Of a DNA stretch of 64,000 nt, positions 34,572 to 43,982 are shown piece after piece. The notes beneath the pieces were generated by a model. That model was not told the DNA's origin. It made no database searches and worked only from the letters and a program-made list of their open reading frames with translations. Where the stretch lies: positions 1,824,501 to 1,888,500 of the forward strand of contig NZ_CP102288.1 of NCBI RefSeq assembly GCF_025151535.1, given 5' to 3'. The position numbers were made by a program, and so were the translations under genes. Position 1 is the stretch's first letter. Every line of letters starts with the position of its first letter. The stretch comes from Segatella copri DSM 18205. GTDB lineage: Bacteria; Bacteroidota; Bacteroidia; Bacteroidales; Bacteroidaceae.

Positions 34572-37500
34572 CTACGATTCCGCAGCTACGAAATCCATCG
34601 GCTTGACGCCAAACTGCTTCTGGAAGCACTTGGCAAAATAGCTAGGACTGCTGAAACCTACCATATAGCTGATTTCGCTGATGCGGTAGTTTCCTTCTTT
34701 CAGGAGCTTTGCGCCCTTCTTAAGTTTCACGAGCTGGATCATCTCGTTTGGCGTAACATCGGCAAGACCGCGAATCTTATTAAAGAGCGAAGAGCGGCTT
34801 ATGCCCATCTTCTCAGCAAGGAACGCCACGTTGAGTTCCGGATTCGCCACATTCTCTTCGATGATGCGAGACATTCGTTCCAGGAACGCATTATCAACCT
34901 GAGTTGGAGCAATCTCTGCTATCGGCTCAAGCGGAGTATGAGAGAACTTACTCCTCAACAGACGGCGCATCTCAAGAAGCTGTCTTACGCTTGCCTCAAG
35001 ATACTTCATCGAGAACGGCTTTTCTATGTAGACATCGGCTCCACAGTTCATACTCTCCGTCTTCGCCGCATCATCGGTCTTTGCCGTGAGCATCACGAAC
35101 GGGAGATGAGAATATTCAGAATTTTCACGCACCCTACGGCAGAACTCCGGACCGTCCATCTCCGGCATCATCCAGTCGCTTATGATGAGCGAAACCGGAT
35201 GTTTCTCCAGTTTACGGAGCGCATCCTTTCCGTTGTCGGCGGTATAAACCGTATACATCTTTTCGAAATGAGCCTTCACAAACTGGCGCATGTCTTCATC
35301 ATCATCCACAATCAGCATCGTCGGTTTTGCCGGTTCACGAAGCGGACTGGCAACAGCAACGCCTGCCTTTTGAGAACCTTGCGCAACTGTAGTTTCATCT
35401 GTCAGCAGATTTTCCTCAGCAACAGTTTCTTCTTCCTTCACCATCTCATCCGCCTTCTCAACCACAGCATCCAACTGGTTGAGCGGCAAGGTTACGATAA
35501 AGGTAGATCCCTTACCTACTGCAGATTCTACTTCAACCATACCATGATGAGCCTCAACGAGATTCTTCACGATGTTGAGACCGATTCCGGTTCCCGGTTT
35601 GTTGTCGCGTGCCTGATAGAAGGCTCCGAAAATTTTCTCCTTTTCGTCAGGACTGATTCCCAATCCGTTGTCTTCCACCTCTATGCGGAAATGGTTTCCA
35701 TCCTCCAGCAAGCGGCAGGACAAGCGTACATAATCCTCGGTATATTTTAAGGCGTTGGTCATCAGATTGCTGATAACCTTGGTAATGGCCTCCTGGTCAA
35801 TCATCGCCACGAGCTCATCGGCTGGATAATCTACATCAAGACGGATGCTTTTCTGCTCGAAGGTAGGAGCAAAGCGCTCTGCCACAGCATGCATCAGCTT
35901 CGAAATGTTATTCAAACGGAAATGAACCTGCATGCCCTTCTGCTGCACTTTGTTGAAATCGAGCAGCTGATTTACTAGCAGGAGCAAACGCTGGGCGTTA
36001 CGGTCGATAACAGAAAGCGTCTGCGTGATAGTCTCACCATCGGAAAGTTTTCCGGCAACCTGTTTCCAATACTCTTTCAGGCTCTCCAAAGGTCCGATGA
36101 TAAGCGTTACCGGCGTACGGATTTCATGGGCAATCATCGTGAAGAACTGCAGGCGGGCATCTCTCATCTCCTGATCCTGCTTGAGTTCCAACTGGTCGAG
36201 TTCTTCCTGATGACGGCGTTTCTCACGTTTCAACCGGCTCTGCATGAACCAGTAGATTGCGTAACCGATGAGCAGAAGATACAGAATCTTGGCTGGCAAA
36301 GACCACCAGAACGGCGGATGAACCACAATCTTCAGTTTTGCCTCATTCTTCGACCATACACCATCATTATTGGTTGCCTTAACCAGGAAGGTATAGGTTC
36401 CGGCAGGAAGATTGGTATAGTTGGCACGATGCTCGTGGGTATAAATCCAATCCTTGTCTACTCCCTCAAGTTTGTAAGCATACTGGTTCTTCTCAGGCGA
36501 TACATAGCTCAGGGCGGCAAACGAGATATTGATGGTATTCTCGTTATGAGACAGATTGAGTTCTGCTGCATGACTCAGAGATTTCTCCAACTGGTCGCTC
36601 CCCGCCTCTATCGGCTTTCCGAAGAGTTCTACCGAGGTGATTGCTACAGGAGGAGCTACCTGGTTGATCTTGACGAGATATGGATAGAAGCAGTTGAAAC
36701 CTCTTGTAGAACCGAAATAGATTCTGCCATCAGAAGCCAGGAGTCCGGCGTTTGGCATAAACTGGTCGCAAGTGAGTCCGTCATATTTATTGAACAGCTG
36801 GACAGGTTCACCCGGCGTATATTTCACAATTCCCTTGCTGGTAGAAATCCACATTACTCCCTGCGAAATGACAAGACTCGTGAAATCCTGACTAGGCGCA
36901 TCGATGGAGATGCGTCGGAATATACCTTTCGAAGGCAGAAATTCGCAAAGTCCTTCGCCGGTTGCGGCATAGAGCTGCCCCTTTTCGCCAATAACCAGAC
37001 AGTTTATCTGATCACTCACCAGCGAAGTAGAATCATTCTCTACATGTTTATACTGTTTCCAGGCATTATTCTTGTCCAAGCGCCACAAGCCGCCTCCCTG
37101 GGTAGCAAACCATACGTTGCCCTGAGGATCTTCCTTGATATCGATGGTAAGCGACTTGAACAACTTGATTTTGCTGAACTTCTGCTGTCCTTCATCGAAG
37201 AGGTTGGCACCATCCATCGTAGCCGCCCAGAGCCGGTTCTTCCGGTCGCGATAAATACAATAGGCATTACTGCCAGAAACCATTCCATCGGTAGAGAAAA
37301 CCTGCTGCGCTCCGGTAGCCATATTCATTCTGATGACACCATTGCCATAGGTTCCTACCCACAGATCATTTTCATCAGCAAAGAGCGCATGAACATTATA
37401 CTTGCCCATATCCGCCTTGCCCGGATAAGAAACAAAACTGTTGGTCTGGGGATTAAAGCAGTCGAGTCCCGCATCATCCGTAGCTATCCAGATGCGATGC

Positions 37501-38660
37501 TGACGGTCTTCGAAGAATCTTCCTACCACATTACCGCGCAATCCGCCCAGACGGGCAGAATAAGCATGGAAACGCTCTTCAAAACTCGTAGAAGGAAGAT
37601 AATTCACACCACCATAGAAAGTAGTTACCCAAATGCCACCTTCATTATCATCCGCAATACCATAAACAAAGCGCTCGCTCGTACTCCGGCTCGGATTGTT
37701 GACTTCCGACAACATGTGCCAGATACGGTTCTGGATATCATACTGCACCAATCCATCATCGCTGGCTATGAGAAGAGACTTGTTGTCGTTGCAGTAAAGC
37801 TGATGGATATGATGAACAGCATTACTCAAGGTTCCGCTGATGAGCTGCTCGGCACTACCATCGGCGTTGAGCTTGTAAAGTCCGTTTTCCCAGGTTCCGA
37901 CATAAACATTGCCATCGGGAGTAGCCAGCATCGCCATGCCGTGAAACATGGTTGCATCGCCCTTCAGAGGGAATGCTTCAAACTGGTCGGTCGACTTGTT
38001 GAGATGATAGATGCTGGCTTCACCCTGGTTACAGAGCATCCATACCTGGTTGTTGGCATCAACCAGCGTACTTTGCACTTTACCCTGAATATTCTTCATC
38101 GGATACTGATGCAGTTCGTGAGTAGTCCGATTGTATCTGAACACGCCCTGTCCGTTGGTAGAAATCCAAACATTCTGATCGCCGTCAAGCGAAAAATTAA
38201 GGACAGGTGCCGTAATCTTATCACTCAGTTTCTGGAATCGGTCGGTTGCATTACAGAACAGATAGGCTCCATTATTGCAACCTACCAGCAGTCCTTCTTC
38301 GCAAGCAGTAAGGGCGCTCACAAACTGGTCTACAGTCGTAAAGGGATTATAATAGGTTTTGACATCGTATCCGTCAAAACGGCACAATCCGTTGTCTGTA
38401 CCAAACCACATGTATCCCTTGGAACCTTGAACCACGCTACGCACAGCATTACTCGGCAAACCATTATCCATCGTGATAGAGCGCACCATAGGGTCGATAG
38501 CAGCCAATTGTGCACCCGAGTTGGTTTGCGTTACCGAATGTGGCTGCGCCTGAATATCCGTAGCCCCCTTCGAGACGAAGGCTGTCGGCACCTGCGCCTC
38601 AGCCCCTACAGGCATCATCATGCAGAGCACAGAAACCATTAGAGTAGATATCTTTCTCAT
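34572..38660 (-). CDS. Hybrid two-component system regulator (HTCS)
   Basis: A 1362-residue one-protein signalling chain. A signal peptide is followed by a periplasmic sensor of two-component propeller repeats (many W-F/W-T-N-GL units, to about 680) and a Y_Y_Y domain (about 690-780, YAYKLEGVDKDWIYT...YTFLVKATNNDG). One membrane helix lies at about 785-805. The cytoplasmic part has HisKA with HEIRTP (phospho-His about 844), HATPase_c (DNGLGISPDEKEKIF, GTGIGLNIVKNLV), a receiver (IISDWMMPEMDG, Asp about 1163) and an AraC-type HTH (about 1260-1362). HTCS usually sense glycans and drive an adjacent PUL, but no susC/susD or glycosidase is next to it. Only the IS-truncated propeller fragment at 40379 lies nearby. 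Confidence 0.93.
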   Translation of the reverse strand: MRKISTLMVSVLCMMMPVGAEAQVPTAFVSKGATDIQAQPHSVTQTNSGAQLAAIDPMVRSITMDNGLPSNAVRSVVQGSKGYMWFGTDNGLCRFDGYDVKTYYNPFTTVDQFVSALTACEEGLLVGCNNGAYLFCNATDRFQKLSDKITAPVLNFSLDGDQNVWISTNGQGVFRYNRTTHELHQYPMKNIQGKVQSTLVDANNQVWMLCNQGEASIYHLNKSTDQFEAFPLKGDATMFHGMAMLATPDGNVYVGTWENGLYKLNADGSAEQLISGTLSNAVHHIHQLYCNDNKSLLIASDDGLVQYDIQNRIWHMLSEVNNPSRSTSERFVYGIADDNEGGIWVTTFYGGVNYLPSTSFEERFHAYSARLGGLRGNVVGRFFEDRQHRIWIATDDAGLDCFNPQTNSFVSYPGKADMGKYNVHALFADENDLWVGTYGNGVIRMNMATGAQQVFSTDGMVSGSNAYCIYRDRKNRLWAATMDGANLFDEGQQKFSKIKLFKSLTIDIKEDPQGNVWFATQGGGLWRLDKNNAWKQYKHVENDSTSLVSDQINCLVIGEKGQLYAATGEGLCEFLPSKGIFRRISIDAPSQDFTSLVISQGVMWISTSKGIVKYTPGEPVQLFNKYDGLTCDQFMPNAGLLASDGRIYFGSTRGFNCFYPYLVKINQVAPPVAITSVELFGKPIEAGSDQLEKSLSHAAELNLSHNENTINISFAALSYVSPEKNQYAYKLEGVDKDWIYTHEHRANYTNLPAGTYTFLVKATNNDGVWSKNEAKLKIVVHPPFWWSLPAKILYLLLIGYAIYWFMQSRLKREKRRHQEELDQLELKQDQEMRDARLQFFTMIAHEIRTPVTLIIGPLESLKEYWKQVAGKLSDGETITQTLSVIDRNAQRLLLLVNQLLDFNKVQQKGMQVHFRLNNISKLMHAVAERFAPTFEQKSIRLDVDYPADELVAMIDQEAITKVISNLMTNALKYTEDYVRLSCRLLEDGNHFRIEVEDNGLGISPDEKEKIFGAFYQARDNKPGTGIGLNIVKNLVEAHHGMVEVESAVGKGSTFIVTLPLNQLDAVVEKADEMVKEEETVAEENLLTDETTVAQGSQKAGVAVASPLREPAKPTMLIVDDDEDMRQFVKAHFEKMYTVYTADNGKDALRKLEKHPVSLIISDWMMPEMDGPEFCRRVRENSEYSHLPFVMLTAKTDDAAKTESMNCGADVYIEKPFSMKYLEASVRQLLEMRRLLRSKFSHTPLEPIAEIAPTQVDNAFLERMSRIIEENVANPELNVAFLAEKMGISRSSLFNKIRGLADVTPNEMIQLVKLKKGAKLLKEGNYRISEISYMVGFSSPSYFAKCFQKQFGVKPMDFVAAES

Positions 38661-38702
38661 TATATGAGTCTTTATTTTCTGTTGTTAGATAATTTAATGC
38701 CG

Positions 38703-38710
38703 CAAAATTA
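38703..38710 (-). promoter_or_regulatory. Promoter -7 box of the HTCS gene
   Basis: Reads TAATTTTG leftward, 43 bases upstream of the start. Confidence 0.6.
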
Positions 38711-38785
38711 CAAAAATATAACGAGAAATACAACAAAAAGAACAAAAAAAGCCCCGAAACAAGCAAATAGCTACTTTTTTAAAGT

Positions 38786-40378
38786 CCTTAATTCCGCAAC
38801 ACTATAATTTAATATTTTTTATAAGCACCTGAGCAACAAAAAGTTGCTCAGGATTTTGCCATGTCAGAAATTTCACTTATCTTAGTGTTGCAAATAAAAA
38901 ACAAATAAAACTCTGAATGACATGGCAAAAGTACAAATAAAATCTGAGAAACTCACTCCTTTTGGAGGAATTTTTTCTATTATGGAGCAATTTGATGCTC
39001 TTTTAGCTCAAACCATAGATTCCACCTTGGGATTGAGATGCACTATGTTTGGTTATCAATATAGCGAAATTCTACGCTCTCTGATGTGCGTATATCTTTG
39101 TGGCGGCTCATGTATTGAGGATGTTACAACTCACTTGATGAAACATTTGTCTCTTCATCCAACTCTTCGCACTTGCAGCGCAGACACCATATTGCGTGCT
39201 ATCGAAGAACTGACTTGTAAGAACATCACCTATAAATCTGCTTCTGGCAACTCCTATGATTTCAATACTGCAGACAAGATGAACTGCTTATTGATCAAAG
39301 CCCTGCTTGCTACTGGTCAATTGAAATCCGGTCAAGAGTATGATTTTGACTTTGACCATCAGTTCATTGAAACAGAGAAGCATGATGCAAAACCAACCTA
39401 CAAGAAGTTCCTGGGCTATAGTCCAGGTGTGGCAGTCATTAACGACATGATTGTCGGTATTGAAAATAGAGACGGCAACACAAACGTGCGCTTCAACCAA
39501 AGAGAGACTTTGGAAAGAATCTTCAAGCGACTGGAGGCATCAGAAGTATATATATCCCGTGCCCGCATGGATTGCGGCTCATGCTCGGAGGAAATCGTAG
39601 ATATGGTAGAGGCTCATTGCAGGCATTTTTATATTCGTGCCAACAGATGCTCTTCCTTCTACGATTCCATGTTTGCCTTGACTGGATGGAAAACTGTTGA
39701 AATCAACGGTATTGAATTTGAGCTGAATTCCATCCTTGTTGAGAAATGGAAAGGAAAACCGTATCGTCTTGTCATACAGAGACAAAGGCGAATAGAGGGA
39801 GACCTTGACATTTGGGAAGGCGAATATACCTACAGATGTATACTGACTAACGATTACAAGTCGAGTGCAAGAGACATTGTGGAATTCTACAATCTTCGTG
39901 GTGGCAAGGAACGCATCTTCGATGACATGAACAATGGCTTTGGCTGGAATCGGTTGCCAAAATCGTTCATGGCACAGAATACTGTATTCCTGCTTATGAC
40001 AGCTCTCATCAGAAACTTCTACAAAGCTATTATGCAGAGATTGAAAACCCATGAATTTGGATTGCGTGCCACCAGCAGAATCAAGACCTTTGTGTTCAAG
40101 TTCATCTCTGTTCCTGCAAAATGGATTAAGACGTCACGTAGGCATGTATTGAACATTTATTCAGACAACTATGCTTATGCCAACCTGTTCAAGACAGACT
40201 TTGGTTAAAGGCAATGCTTTTCTGGTTAAACCGGTGTATTACCTCAAGTCGCTTTATGGGGTAAGGGAATTTTGTGTTTACGACGTTTCTGTTATGCCCA
40301 AGGAATATGTACAATAAAAGAATTTTTGTCGTTTTACAAGTAAATTCCCACGAAACCCTATAGGTTGCGGATTTGAGG
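38786..40378 (+). mobile_element. IS1380-type insertion sequence
   Basis: Terminal inverted repeats CCTTAATTCCGCAAC (38786-38800) and GTTGCGGATTTGAGG (40364-40378) match at 13 of 15 positions, giving an element of about 1.6 kb, normal for IS1380. A perfect hairpin CCTGAGCAAC/GTTGCTCAGG (38828-38852) lies upstream of the transposase. I see no flanking target duplication (AAGT on the left, TATA on the right), which fits a deletion next to the element. The exact ends are inferred. Confidence 0.75.
38922..40208 (+). CDS. IS1380 family transposase
   Basis: A 428-residue DDE transposase. The catalytic region is recognisable: YDFDFDHQFIETEKHDAKPTYKKFLGYSPGVAVI (first Asp about residue 146), RARMDCGSCSEEI (second Asp about 210) and the C-terminal NLRGGKERIFDDMNNGFGWNRLP (Glu about 330). 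Length and the YNLRG motif fit IS1380. The frame is intact. Confidence 0.9.
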   Translation: MAKVQIKSEKLTPFGGIFSIMEQFDALLAQTIDSTLGLRCTMFGYQYSEILRSLMCVYLCGGSCIEDVTTHLMKHLSLHPTLRTCSADTILRAIEELTCKNITYKSASGNSYDFNTADKMNCLLIKALLATGQLKSGQEYDFDFDHQFIETEKHDAKPTYKKFLGYSPGVAVINDMIVGIENRDGNTNVRFNQRETLERIFKRLEASEVYISRARMDCGSCSEEIVDMVEAHCRHFYIRANRCSSFYDSMFALTGWKTVEINGIEFELNSILVEKWKGKPYRLVIQRQRRIEGDLDIWEGEYTYRCILTNDYKSSARDIVEFYNLRGGKERIFDDMNNGFGWNRLPKSFMAQNTVFLLMTALIRNFYKAIMQRLKTHEFGLRATSRIKTFVFKFISVPAKWIKTSRRHVLNIYSDNYAYANLFKTDFG

Positions 40379-40946
40379 TATAAATGGAATAGCTAATAAC
40401 CCAAAAGTATTTGCAAATTACTTTTGCTTTTCGGACGAACATCCTAACAAAATCGTCTTCCGTTTGAATTCCTTTAAGGATAATATGCCAATAGATTCTG
40501 TTGTCATCGAGGATCCGCAAAAAGAAGGCAAAGCTTTCCTGAACAACTTTGCGTATGATTTAAATAATGACAATGCTGTCTTGGCGTACCAATATAAAGA
40601 CAAATTTGAGGTTTACAAAATCTTATCCAACAACAAGTTAGATTTAATATGCTCAGTTCAAGGAAATGAACTAGTTAATGAAAATGAAATTATGTATTTT
40701 TCAGATGCAACTATTGTCGGAAATAGAATATACCTTCTTTCACAACGTCATGTAGACCTAGCTCAAGAAAAAGGATATTCTTCTGTTGAAGTATACGATT
40801 TAGCAGGAAAAGCATTGAAAAATTACAAGTTAAACTTTATTGCTTCTCAAATGAGGATAGATAAATCTAACGAAACAATATATTTGCTGTCTGCTACAGA
40901 TGGGATGTTAGAAAAAATTAGGGTTCCACAATCTGCTTCATTTTAA
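40379..40946 (+). pseudogene. C-terminal fragment of a propeller lipoprotein (BF3164-like)
   Basis: The frame is open from the IS junction (INGIANNPKVFANYFCFSDEHPNKIVFRL) to the stop at 40946, about 188 codons without its own start. The repeated strand pattern (NDNAVLAYQYKDKFEVYKI, SSVEVYDLAGKALKNYKL, IYLLSATDGMLEKI) resembles the six-bladed propeller lipoproteins of the BF3164 kind in Bacteroidota; this is a moderate match. The 5' part is absent on the other side of the IS, so it was deleted with or after insertion. Confidence 0.7.
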
Positions 40947-40960
40947 TATTTTTCTTTCAA

Positions 40961-40980
40961 GAATTGCCATATTGCCATGC
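40961..40980 (+). repeat. Left inverted-repeat end of the VirE segment
   Basis: AATTGCCATATTGCCAT (40962-40978) matches the complement of 43348-43364 perfectly over 17 bases. Together they bracket the 22-bp array and the VirE gene. Confidence 0.75.
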
Positions 40981-41202
40981 CAGCCAGTAATCTATCTGAT
41001 TACAAAGCTGTTAGGGGTATGGCAATTCTTTATTTTAAGGGATTATCTGCTATATATTGCTATGAAATCTGCCATATTCGGGCGTTTTTGAGGCATTTTT
41101 GGGGAAAAACACAGAAAGTATTGAGCAAAAAAGCATTTTTTCGGTTCAAAGTTTGGGGATTTCAATCTTTTTTCGTAACTTCGCCATCGATGCGGAAGAA
41201 AT

Positions 41203-41390
41203 TACGTCCCGACGTAGCATCAGATACGTCCCGACGTAACAACAACTGCGTCGCGACGCAGCATCAGATACGTCGCGACGCAATTTCAGATACATCCTGG
41301 CTTAGCAAGTAATGCTTTCCGAAATCCAAGTGAGCCTCTTTTGAACTCCAAGTAAGCCCTACTCAAACATTACGTAAGCCTCACTCGAAA
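41203..41390. repeat. Array of 22-bp-phased repeats (iteron-like)
   Basis: Five 14-base blocks start at 41203, 41225, 41247, 41269 and 41291, exactly 22 apart: TACGTCCCGACGTA twice, TGCGTCGCGACGCA, TACGTCGCGACGCA, and the decayed TACATCCTGGCTTA. The first four are near-palindromes. Eight-base spacers (GCATCAGA, ACAACAAC, GCATCAGA, ATTTCAGA) separate them. The same phase continues in a second motif, AAGTGAGCC, AAGTAAGCC and ACGTAAGCC at 41328, 41350 and 41372. Confidence 0.85.
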
Positions 41391-41416
41391 AAGACATAAC
41401 TTTAATAACAGGACAG

Positions 41417-43246
41417 ATGAGAATAACAGTCATCAGAACCAACCGGCAACACCAGCTTTGCGTTACCAACAGAAGTATCGGACACCTTTTGGAGCGTATG
41501 CTCAAAGATGATTCCAAGTTTACCATCCAGAAATTCAGAGATATGGTTCCTTCCATGAATTTCGGTTACGATGGGTATAAAGACATGCCCACCTGGCACA
41601 GGGTATACCCTGCCGCCGAGTTTCAGAAAGATGAGAACGGGAATCTCAGGATGAAGGCATTCAACGGCCTCTTGCTCCTATCGTTCAGAAACATACTGAA
41701 ACCAGAAGACGTTCAGCTCGTGAAGAAACAAGCTGCCTTCCTCCCCTCCACTCTCATCGCCGTGACCGGAGCGGATGGCAGAAGCGTGGAAATACTGGTG
41801 AAATTCTCCGATGAAAAGGGTGAACTGCCTACAGATGAAGAACATGCCGACCGACTCTACCAAAGTGCCTACCGACACATCCTGCCCATCTACCAGTCTG
41901 TCATCCATGCCGAGATAGCCAGCCAAAAGCCTTCGATAAGAAGCTATTTCCTCCTTACGCTCGATACCCTGCCTTATTATAATCCTCAGGCTGTCGCCAT
42001 GAAAGTAGATGAGAAACTGATGCTTCAGGAACCAACCCCATCCATACCTGAGGCTAAAAGCGACCCGACTGACAAGAAAGAAAAAGGCATGAAAGGCTCG
42101 AAAGAGAACATCGAGAAAATGATGAAATATCTGAACGAGAAGTATGACCTGAGATACAACATGGTGATGAAATATACCGAATATGTACCAAAGGACAAGG
42201 AATGGATTGGATTTCAAGCCGTGGAACCGAGAGTGCAGAAGAGTCTGACGCTAGAAGTGCAACTGGCAGGTATCAACGTCAGCATCAAGGACGTCAGAAA
42301 TTTCCTGGAATCCAATTTCATCAAGAACTATAATCCCGTAGAGGAATTCCTGTTCACCTGTTATGACAACTGGGACGGCAAGGACCATATACGCGCCTTG
42401 GCACGTACCGTGCCTACCAACAACCCTCACTGGGAGGACTGGTTCTACACCTGGTTTCTAGCCATGGTGGAGCAATGGCACAACCGCACCGGCAGACAGT
42501 ATGGCAACAGCGTGGCTCCTCTGCTCATTTCCAAACAGGGCTACAACAAGAGTACTTTCTGCCGCCGGCTGATTCCACCCCAACTGCAATGGGGCTACAC
42601 CGACAATCTGATTCTCTCGGAGAAGAGACAGGTGTTGCAGGCTATGAGCCAGTGCCTGCTCATCAATCTGGATGAATTCAACCAGATTTCAGCCAGGGGA
42701 CAACAGGGATTCCTGAAAAATCTCATCCAGTTGCCAAACGTGAAATACAAGCCACCCTATGGCAGCCATGTACAGGAGTTCCCCCGCACCGCCTCCTTCA
42801 TCGCCACAAGCAATATGGATGACATCCTGACCGACCCTTCCGGCAACCGCCGATTCATCGGCATTGAACTGACGGGTCCTATCGATGTAAGTGTGCGCCC
42901 CAACTATCAGCAACTCTTTGCTCAAGCAGAAAAGGCAATCTGGAATGGAGAAAAGACCTATTTTGATGCAGAACAGACGGCTCTCATCATGGAAAACAAC
43001 AGGCGATACCAGCAAATAGATCCAGTCATGCAATGCTTCAGCGAGAGTTTTACGCCAACAGAAGACGAAAATGAGGGTACTTTCATGACTGCCGCCGCCA
43101 TTTTTAGCGAATTAAAGGCAAAATATGGGGCATCACTGGAAGCAAAAAGCCTACTTTCGTTCGGTCGATGCCTGAAGAATATTGATGGATTGAAGAGAAA
43201 AAGAACGATGAAAGGTACTGATTATCTGGTTATTAGGCGAAAATAG
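41417..43246 (+). CDS. VirE-type primase/helicase (VirE_N plus VirE)
   Basis: A 609-residue protein. Residues about 1-200 match the VirE N-terminal (BT4734-like, PriCT/archaeo-primase-related) region; about 300-609 is the VirE domain, an SF3-like ATPase. The nucleotide loop reads SKQGYNKST (about 373-381), without the second glycine of a standard GxxGxGK[ST], and Walker B is LLINLDEFNQ (about 415-424), followed by FIATSNMDDILTDPSGNRRFIGIEL (sensor and arginine finger region). The altered P-loop seems common in this Bacteroidota branch but deserves a check. It stands alone behind the 22-bp array, in a segment bounded by inverted repeats, which suggests a small replicating or mobile unit. Confidence 0.85.
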   Translation: MRITVIRTNRQHQLCVTNRSIGHLLERMLKDDSKFTIQKFRDMVPSMNFGYDGYKDMPTWHRVYPAAEFQKDENGNLRMKAFNGLLLLSFRNILKPEDVQLVKKQAAFLPSTLIAVTGADGRSVEILVKFSDEKGELPTDEEHADRLYQSAYRHILPIYQSVIHAEIASQKPSIRSYFLLTLDTLPYYNPQAVAMKVDEKLMLQEPTPSIPEAKSDPTDKKEKGMKGSKENIEKMMKYLNEKYDLRYNMVMKYTEYVPKDKEWIGFQAVEPRVQKSLTLEVQLAGINVSIKDVRNFLESNFIKNYNPVEEFLFTCYDNWDGKDHIRALARTVPTNNPHWEDWFYTWFLAMVEQWHNRTGRQYGNSVAPLLISKQGYNKSTFCRRLIPPQLQWGYTDNLILSEKRQVLQAMSQCLLINLDEFNQISARGQQGFLKNLIQLPNVKYKPPYGSHVQEFPRTASFIATSNMDDILTDPSGNRRFIGIELTGPIDVSVRPNYQQLFAQAEKAIWNGEKTYFDAEQTALIMENNRRYQQIDPVMQCFSESFTPTEDENEGTFMTAAAIFSELKAKYGASLEAKSLLSFGRCLKNIDGLKRKRTMKGTDYLVIRRK

Positions 43247-43267
43247 CATTAAATTCTCACTATGGCT

Positions 43268-43390
43268 ATATATGGCAATTCCCGGCGCTTTTCCGAGAAT
43301 TGCCATACGTACTTTTACGCTGAGTATCAACCATTTGCACATACAATATGGCAATATGGCAATTAAAACAACGCATTCAAACTTTTTTTA
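43268..43390. repeat. 123-bp direct repeat, left copy
   Basis: Identical to 45008-45130 apart from about three substitutions. It contains GGCAATTC/GAATTGCC arms (43274-43306) and the 17-base inverted-repeat end (43348-43364). It begins 22 bases after the VirE stop. Confidence 0.9.
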
Positions 43391-43677
43391 TTTTCTGAGT
43401 CCACTTTAAAAAGGGGCATATTTTAAATTCAGCATGACCAGTGTGGTCATTCTGAGTGAAACATAGCAATCGGCTCCGCTGGTGAATATCTTTCGAGAAA
43501 TCGCCTTGAAAGAGCCGAAAGCTTCTCTGATAGGCCCGAAAAGGGCAAATATCGATCTTTGTCATCCTTTAGTAATTTTATTCACAGAAGTGCATTCTTA
43601 CTCATCTATAGTATCGTCAATTAGTTATATCGTGTTAAAGAATCAACCAACATGACTTCTTTTTCGAAATAAATCAT

Positions 43678-43685
43678 TATATTTG
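43678..43685 (+). promoter_or_regulatory. Promoter-like box before the hsdM fragment
   Basis: TATATTTG followed by CATT; it could drive rhuM through the fragment. Confidence 0.45.
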
Positions 43686-43709
43686 CATTAAAATCAATAA
43701 ATTGATAGA

Positions 43710-43978
43710 ATGGAAGATTTCGTATTTGCCAATACAGGTACCAATGTGTCCGTGCTATTCTTTGACGACTCAAAGAAAAGGGTTACAGTCTTCCAGCCGG
43801 TCAATATTTTGACATCAAGATAGACTATGTTGACATCACGGAAGAGGAGTTCAATAAGCGAATGACTGATTACAAGAATACATTGGCAGAGCAATTCGAG
43901 GAAAGCCATCGCTTAGAGAATGAGATTATGCGACAGCTTAACAGCATCAACTTTAATGATAACGCAAAAAAGGAATAA
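43710..43978 (+). pseudogene. hsdM: Remnant of type I restriction methyltransferase HsdM
   Basis: Frame 1 from ATG 43710 reads FVFANTGTNVSVLFFDDSKK, the motif that follows the catalytic region of HsdM. It runs into a stop after about 37 codons. From about 43791 another frame reads LPAGQYFDIKIDYVDITEEEFNKRM...LENEIMRQL and ends at 43978, the typical HsdM C-terminus. The middle is missing and the N-terminal two thirds, including the SAM and NPPY motifs, are absent. It is a dead fragment four bases upstream of rhuM. Confidence 0.8.
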
Positions 43979-43982
43979 CAAG

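Larger units (their letters stand above)
40947..41416. other. Gap with inverted-repeat end and 22-bp array
   Basis: No gene. It starts with GAATTGCCATATTGCCATGC (40961-40980), whose 17-base core recurs inverted at 43348-43364 and 45088-45104. A second inverse copy of its first half lies at 41019-41028. The 22-bp-phased palindrome array follows. Confidence 0.75.
43247..43709. other. Gap with 123-bp repeat copy 1 and dispersed repeat
   Basis: Contains the left copy of the direct repeat (43268-43390), then a stretch with TGACCAGTGTGGTCA (about 43436-43450) and GAAAGCTTCTCTG of the kind dispersed in Bacteroidota intergenic regions. A TATATTTG box at 43678-43685 precedes the hsdM fragment. No intact gene. 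Confidence 0.65.

Noticed and set aside
36126..38642. 838-codon open frame antisense to the HTCS gene
   Set aside because: It mirrors the propeller repeats of the sense gene, has no family features, no promoter box and a shadow composition.
41203..41390. CRISPR array
   Set aside because: Units are 22 bases with 8-base spacers and palindromic repeats; spacers are far too short and two spacers are identical. No cas genes in the window.
43377..43565. 62-codon minus-strand gene between VirE and the hsdM fragment
   Set aside because: Lies in dispersed-repeat sequence (TGACCAGTGTGGTCA region) and has no promoter box.
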